From Deltaproteobacteria bacterium (GTDB lineage: Bacteria > Myxococcota_A > UBA9160 > UBA4427), in contig DRKE01000013.1 in the NCBI GenBank assembly GCA_011051925.1, positions 1 through 7,523 of the forward strand: a stretch of 7,523 nt of DNA. Reading direction: 5' to 3'. The notes beneath the pieces were generated by a model. That model had not been told where the DNA came from. It saw only the letters and a list, made by a program, of their open reading frames with translations, and made no database searches. Of the stretch, positions 5,685 to 7,523 are shown piece by piece; position 1 is the stretch's first letter, and every line of letters starts with the position of its first letter. The position numbers and the translations under genes are program-made.

Positions 5685-6602
5685 CTAGAACGCCGAGAAG
5701 GGTCCGTCCGCCCAGGTCTGGGAACTCAACGTGCGCTGGCCATCGCTCGAGGGATGAAAACAGTCGATCGACGAAATATCGCCACCCTGGAACTGATGGT
5801 TCCAGACCGACCATGTGAAGTCGAAGTAGACGCTCGTCGACAGGTCGTCCGCGATTCCGGAGACCAGATCGAGCATCTGATTGTATTGGAGATTGATTGC
5901 CTGGAGCGCGAGTCGATCCGACTCCGAGTTCAGCGGAGACAGCATCGAGCCACAGGGGAAGCCGATGAAGGTCCCGAGCCAGATCGTCTCGCAATCGAGG
6001 CCGAAGGCTCCGGTCTGATCCTTGCCCACGTCGTAGAGCTGCTTGATGTCGGGGACCGAGGCCGTGAAGACCGTGGCCCCTCCGGTCAATCCACCCGACC
6101 CGCCACCGAGCGCGGGATCGAGGACGAGGAGCCCGTCGATGTAGTCGTAGACGTAGTCGGTCGGTGTCGGGACCTGGGGAATCGAATCCTGGCAGATATC
6201 GTTCCCCCCGAGTTCGACCGTGACGTAGTACGGAGAACTCGAGAGGATCGCCGCCGCCTGCACGTCCATGTCGTCCATGTCGGCGCCGTTGACCGCGCCG
6301 TTCACGTTGGCGTTCACGCCGAATGCCGAGTCTGCACGCTGGTTGTGACTGTTCACGTTCTCGAAGCCCAGCAGCCACTGCCAGAACCCGAAATAGCCGT
6401 TCACCCACGATTCGCTCGGATTGTCGAGAAGGACGTTCGAATCGAAAGCACGCGTGATGCTGTCCCCGATGCTCGCGATTCTCGTCGGCTGGAGCCGTGC
6501 CGGCTTGGCCGTCGCCACCGACGTCACCAGCAGGATCGAAAGGCATCCCAGACCGATCGCCAGGACCGTCGGCCGCTTCGTCTTCGTCACTGTTCCGCCC
6601 AT
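5685..6602 (-). CDS. Secreted SGNH/GDSL-type hydrolase (esterase/lipase family)
   Basis: A 305-residue protein from the ATG at 6602, with AGGGGGAG about eight bases upstream. Residues 1-32 are a signal peptide (KTKR, core 12-29, cleavage after ATA32). The SGNH blocks are in order. Block I is S44-I-G-D-S48-I-T, with S48 the nucleophile. Block III is L131-G-G-N134-D. Block V is S-I-D280-C-F-H283-P, giving the Asp-x-x-His of the triad. The block II glycine probably lies in the N-rich stretch around 95-106. Enzymes of this fold hydrolyse ester bonds of lipids, acylated sugars or thioesters; substrate cannot be told here. The middle (170-240) is an insertion-like segment with FPCGS and a long helix, and the cysteine pattern (C137, two in the middle, C281) could give disulfides after export. 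It lies 78 bp downstream of the DsbA-like gene in the same orientation, which may supply disulfide formation, though that link is only contextual. Confidence 0.9.
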   Translation of the reverse strand: MGGTVTKTKRPTVLAIGLGCLSILLVTSVATAKPARLQPTRIASIGDSITRAFDSNVLLDNPSESWVNGYFGFWQWLLGFENVNSHNQRADSAFGVNANVNGAVNGADMDDMDVQAAAILSSSPYYVTVELGGNDICQDSIPQVPTPTDYVYDYIDGLLVLDPALGGGSGGLTGGATVFTASVPDIKQLYDVGKDQTGAFGLDCETIWLGTFIGFPCGSMLSPLNSESDRLALQAINLQYNQMLDLVSGIADDLSTSVYFDFTWSVWNHQFQGGDISSIDCFHPSSDGQRTLSSQTWADGPFSAF

Positions 6603-6608
6603 CGCTCG

Positions 6609-6680
6609 TCTCCCCCTTTTTCCCTTCCGTCCCTTGCGTCCCCTGCTTCGGCTTCCTTTGCTTCCTTGCTTCCTTCCCGA
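6609..6680 (-). repeat. Purine-rich leader with short tandem repeats upstream of the SGNH gene
   Basis: The gap between the DsbA-like stop and the SGNH start is almost entirely purine on the minus strand, with only about ten pyrimidines in 72 bases. On the plus strand GCTTCCTT occurs three times nearly head to tail (6651-6658, 6660-6667, 6668-6675), with decayed relatives further along. The end nearest the gene contains the probable Shine-Dalgarno. The remainder may be slippage-grown repeat sequence, an unstructured leader, or a triplex-prone tract. No promoter hexamers are evident inside it. Confidence 0.55.
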
Positions 6681-7523
6681 TCACCCGCCGGTCTGCGTCG
6701 ACGATCGACGGAGCTGTTTCTCGATCGTTTCGATCAGCAACGCCTCCCCCTGGAAGCCACGCCGCGGCCGTTCGCCGATCACCCAGGACGGCACCGCATC
6801 GCGGAATCCGAGCCGGAGGGCTTCCTGGGTGTCGTTCAACACACGCACGGCGGTTCGCGGGTCCTTTCGGCATTCTTCGAGTTTTCCATCGTTCTTGTCA
6901 AGCGAAATCTGGCTTCCCGGATCCTTCGAAACCCGCGTTCGTGCAAACCGGAAGAAGTGTCGCGGATCCGCCTGACAGGTGGCGTCGAGCGCGTCCTCGA
7001 AGGGCAGAAGCCAGGTGTCGGGAAAATGGTGCCGGAACTCGATCCGGACCCGCTCGCCATAACGCGCTTTCAACTTCTCGAGGATCTCGATTCCACGCCG
7101 GCAGTGTCGGCAGCGCAGATGACCGAAGTAGTAGACGGGGAGACCGTCCTCCGGTCCGATCACGATCCGGCCCTGCCCCTCCTCTTCGCGCACGCGGACG
7201 ACCGGAGGCGCCGGCATCGACAGGCGACAGACCCCGGTCGTGTTCTCACGCAGCCCTTCGAGAAAGGCCATCCGTCCGGGCAGCCGCCGCTTCGCTTCGA
7301 GTCCGATCCGGGCTTTCAGGAGCGAGATGGGCGAACCGTCGCCGTATTGCCTACGGGCCTCCTCTTCGATGGCCGTTTCGGACAAGGGCTCGAAACTCCC
7401 CTCGTTCCGCTTCATCAACTCGGCCACGCTGATGCCCTGCGACCGGGCCATCCGGCTGAGAAGGAGGGGATTCGAGTGGTCGATCTCGAACTGCCGGCAG
7501 GTCGATTGGACGATCTCCGCACG
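6681..7523 (-). CDS. Thioredoxin-fold (DsbA-like) protein with probable SurA-like N-terminal region, N-terminus cut by window edge
   Basis: The frame is open from the right edge to the TGA at 6681, giving 280 residues. The internal ATG at 7451 is not the start, since the 24 codons upstream read on naturally (RAEIVQSTCRQFEIDHSNPL). The first ~100 residues are helical and charged (RMARSQGISVAELMKR, AIEEEARRQYGDG, KARIGLEAKRRLPGRMAFLEGLRE). This resembles the SurA-N-like chaperone segment that precedes thioredoxin domains in some envelope proteins. After a PAPPVVRV linker comes the thioredoxin fold: VYYFGHLRC138-R-H-C141, FRHHFP, a helical insertion of about 60 residues, then the cis-proline loop V-P245-SWVIGE. 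DsbA-type enzymes form or shuffle disulfides in the periplasm. CRHC replaces the CPHC seen in DsbA, so redox behaviour may differ. It precedes the secreted esterase by 78 bp. Thioredoxin fold is well supported; the N-terminal assignment is tentative. Confidence 0.83.
   Translation of the reverse strand, partial: RAEIVQSTCRQFEIDHSNPLLLSRMARSQGISVAELMKRNEGSFEPLSETAIEEEARRQYGDGSPISLLKARIGLEAKRRLPGRMAFLEGLRENTTGVCRLSMPAPPVVRVREEEGQGRIVIGPEDGLPVYYFGHLRCRHCRRGIEILEKLKARYGERVRIEFRHHFPDTWLLPFEDALDATCQADPRHFFRFARTRVSKDPGSQISLDKNDGKLEECRKDPRTAVRVLNDTQEALRLGFRDAVPSWVIGERPRRGFQGEALLIETIEKQLRRSSTQTGG

Noticed and set aside
4726..5688. 320-codon plus-strand frame
   Set aside because: It is antisense to the lipoprotein gene and the start of the DUF3857 gene, and its Arg/Ser/Pro-rich composition is typical of a shadow frame.
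6696..6710. Inverted repeat CGTCGA-CGA-TCGACG
   Set aside because: It lies inside the C-terminal codons of the DsbA-like gene and has no T-tract. TCGA-type words are frequent throughout the window.
5494..6873. 459-codon open frame on the minus strand in another frame
   Set aside because: It overlaps the SGNH esterase, which has all its catalytic blocks, and spans two gene boundaries. The product is low-complexity Arg/Gly-rich.

Overview
The window reads as ordinary chromosomal DNA of a high-G+C Gram-negative bacterium. Nearly every gene product carries an export signal or lipobox, and coding frames are strongly GC-biased. The gene families (DUF3857/transglutaminase, DsbA-like protein with a probable SurA-like N-terminus, glutaredoxin lipoprotein) would suit an uncultivated myxobacterial or deltaproteobacterial lineage. 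That placement is inference; no rRNA or marker gene is present. No tRNA, rRNA, CRISPR array, insertion sequence or phage gene was seen.

Region 1 (1-754, minus strand) is a compact metal-response unit. A MerR-family regulator is preceded by a textbook MerR promoter: TTGACT and TATCCT separated by 20 bp, with a 16-bp perfect palindrome in the spacer. It is translationally coupled by an ATGA overlap to an exported heavy-metal-associated (HMA) domain protein with a CPFC metal/thiol motif, cut by the left edge. Region 2 (801-1481, minus) is a membrane lipoprotein ending in a glutaredoxin domain with CGYC.

Region 3 (1603-2957) is a divergent pair, a MarR-family regulator (minus) and a class I SAM-dependent methyltransferase (plus, GTG start, strong Shine-Dalgarno). 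They share a 131-bp intergenic region holding a very AT-rich island with tandem and inverted repeats, the natural place for MarR operators.

Region 4 (3000-7523, all minus) reads from the right edge. It begins with a partial thioredoxin-fold/DsbA-like protein (CRHC). Next come a secreted SGNH/GDSL-type esterase behind a long purine-rich leader, a small lipoprotein of unknown function, and a 655-residue exported DUF3857/transglutaminase-like protein. The last two overlap by GTGA and are clearly co-translated.

How the genes fit together: the metal unit (regions 1 and perhaps 2) and the MarR/methyltransferase pair look like independent small regulatory modules, and region 4 is envelope biology of unknown purpose. 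A loose theme is envelope thiol chemistry: three separate exported proteins carry CxxC motifs (CPFC, CGYC, CRHC). I see no convincing evidence of a new multi-gene system. The best leads are the self-contained MerR/HMA unit and the MarR/methyltransferase pair.
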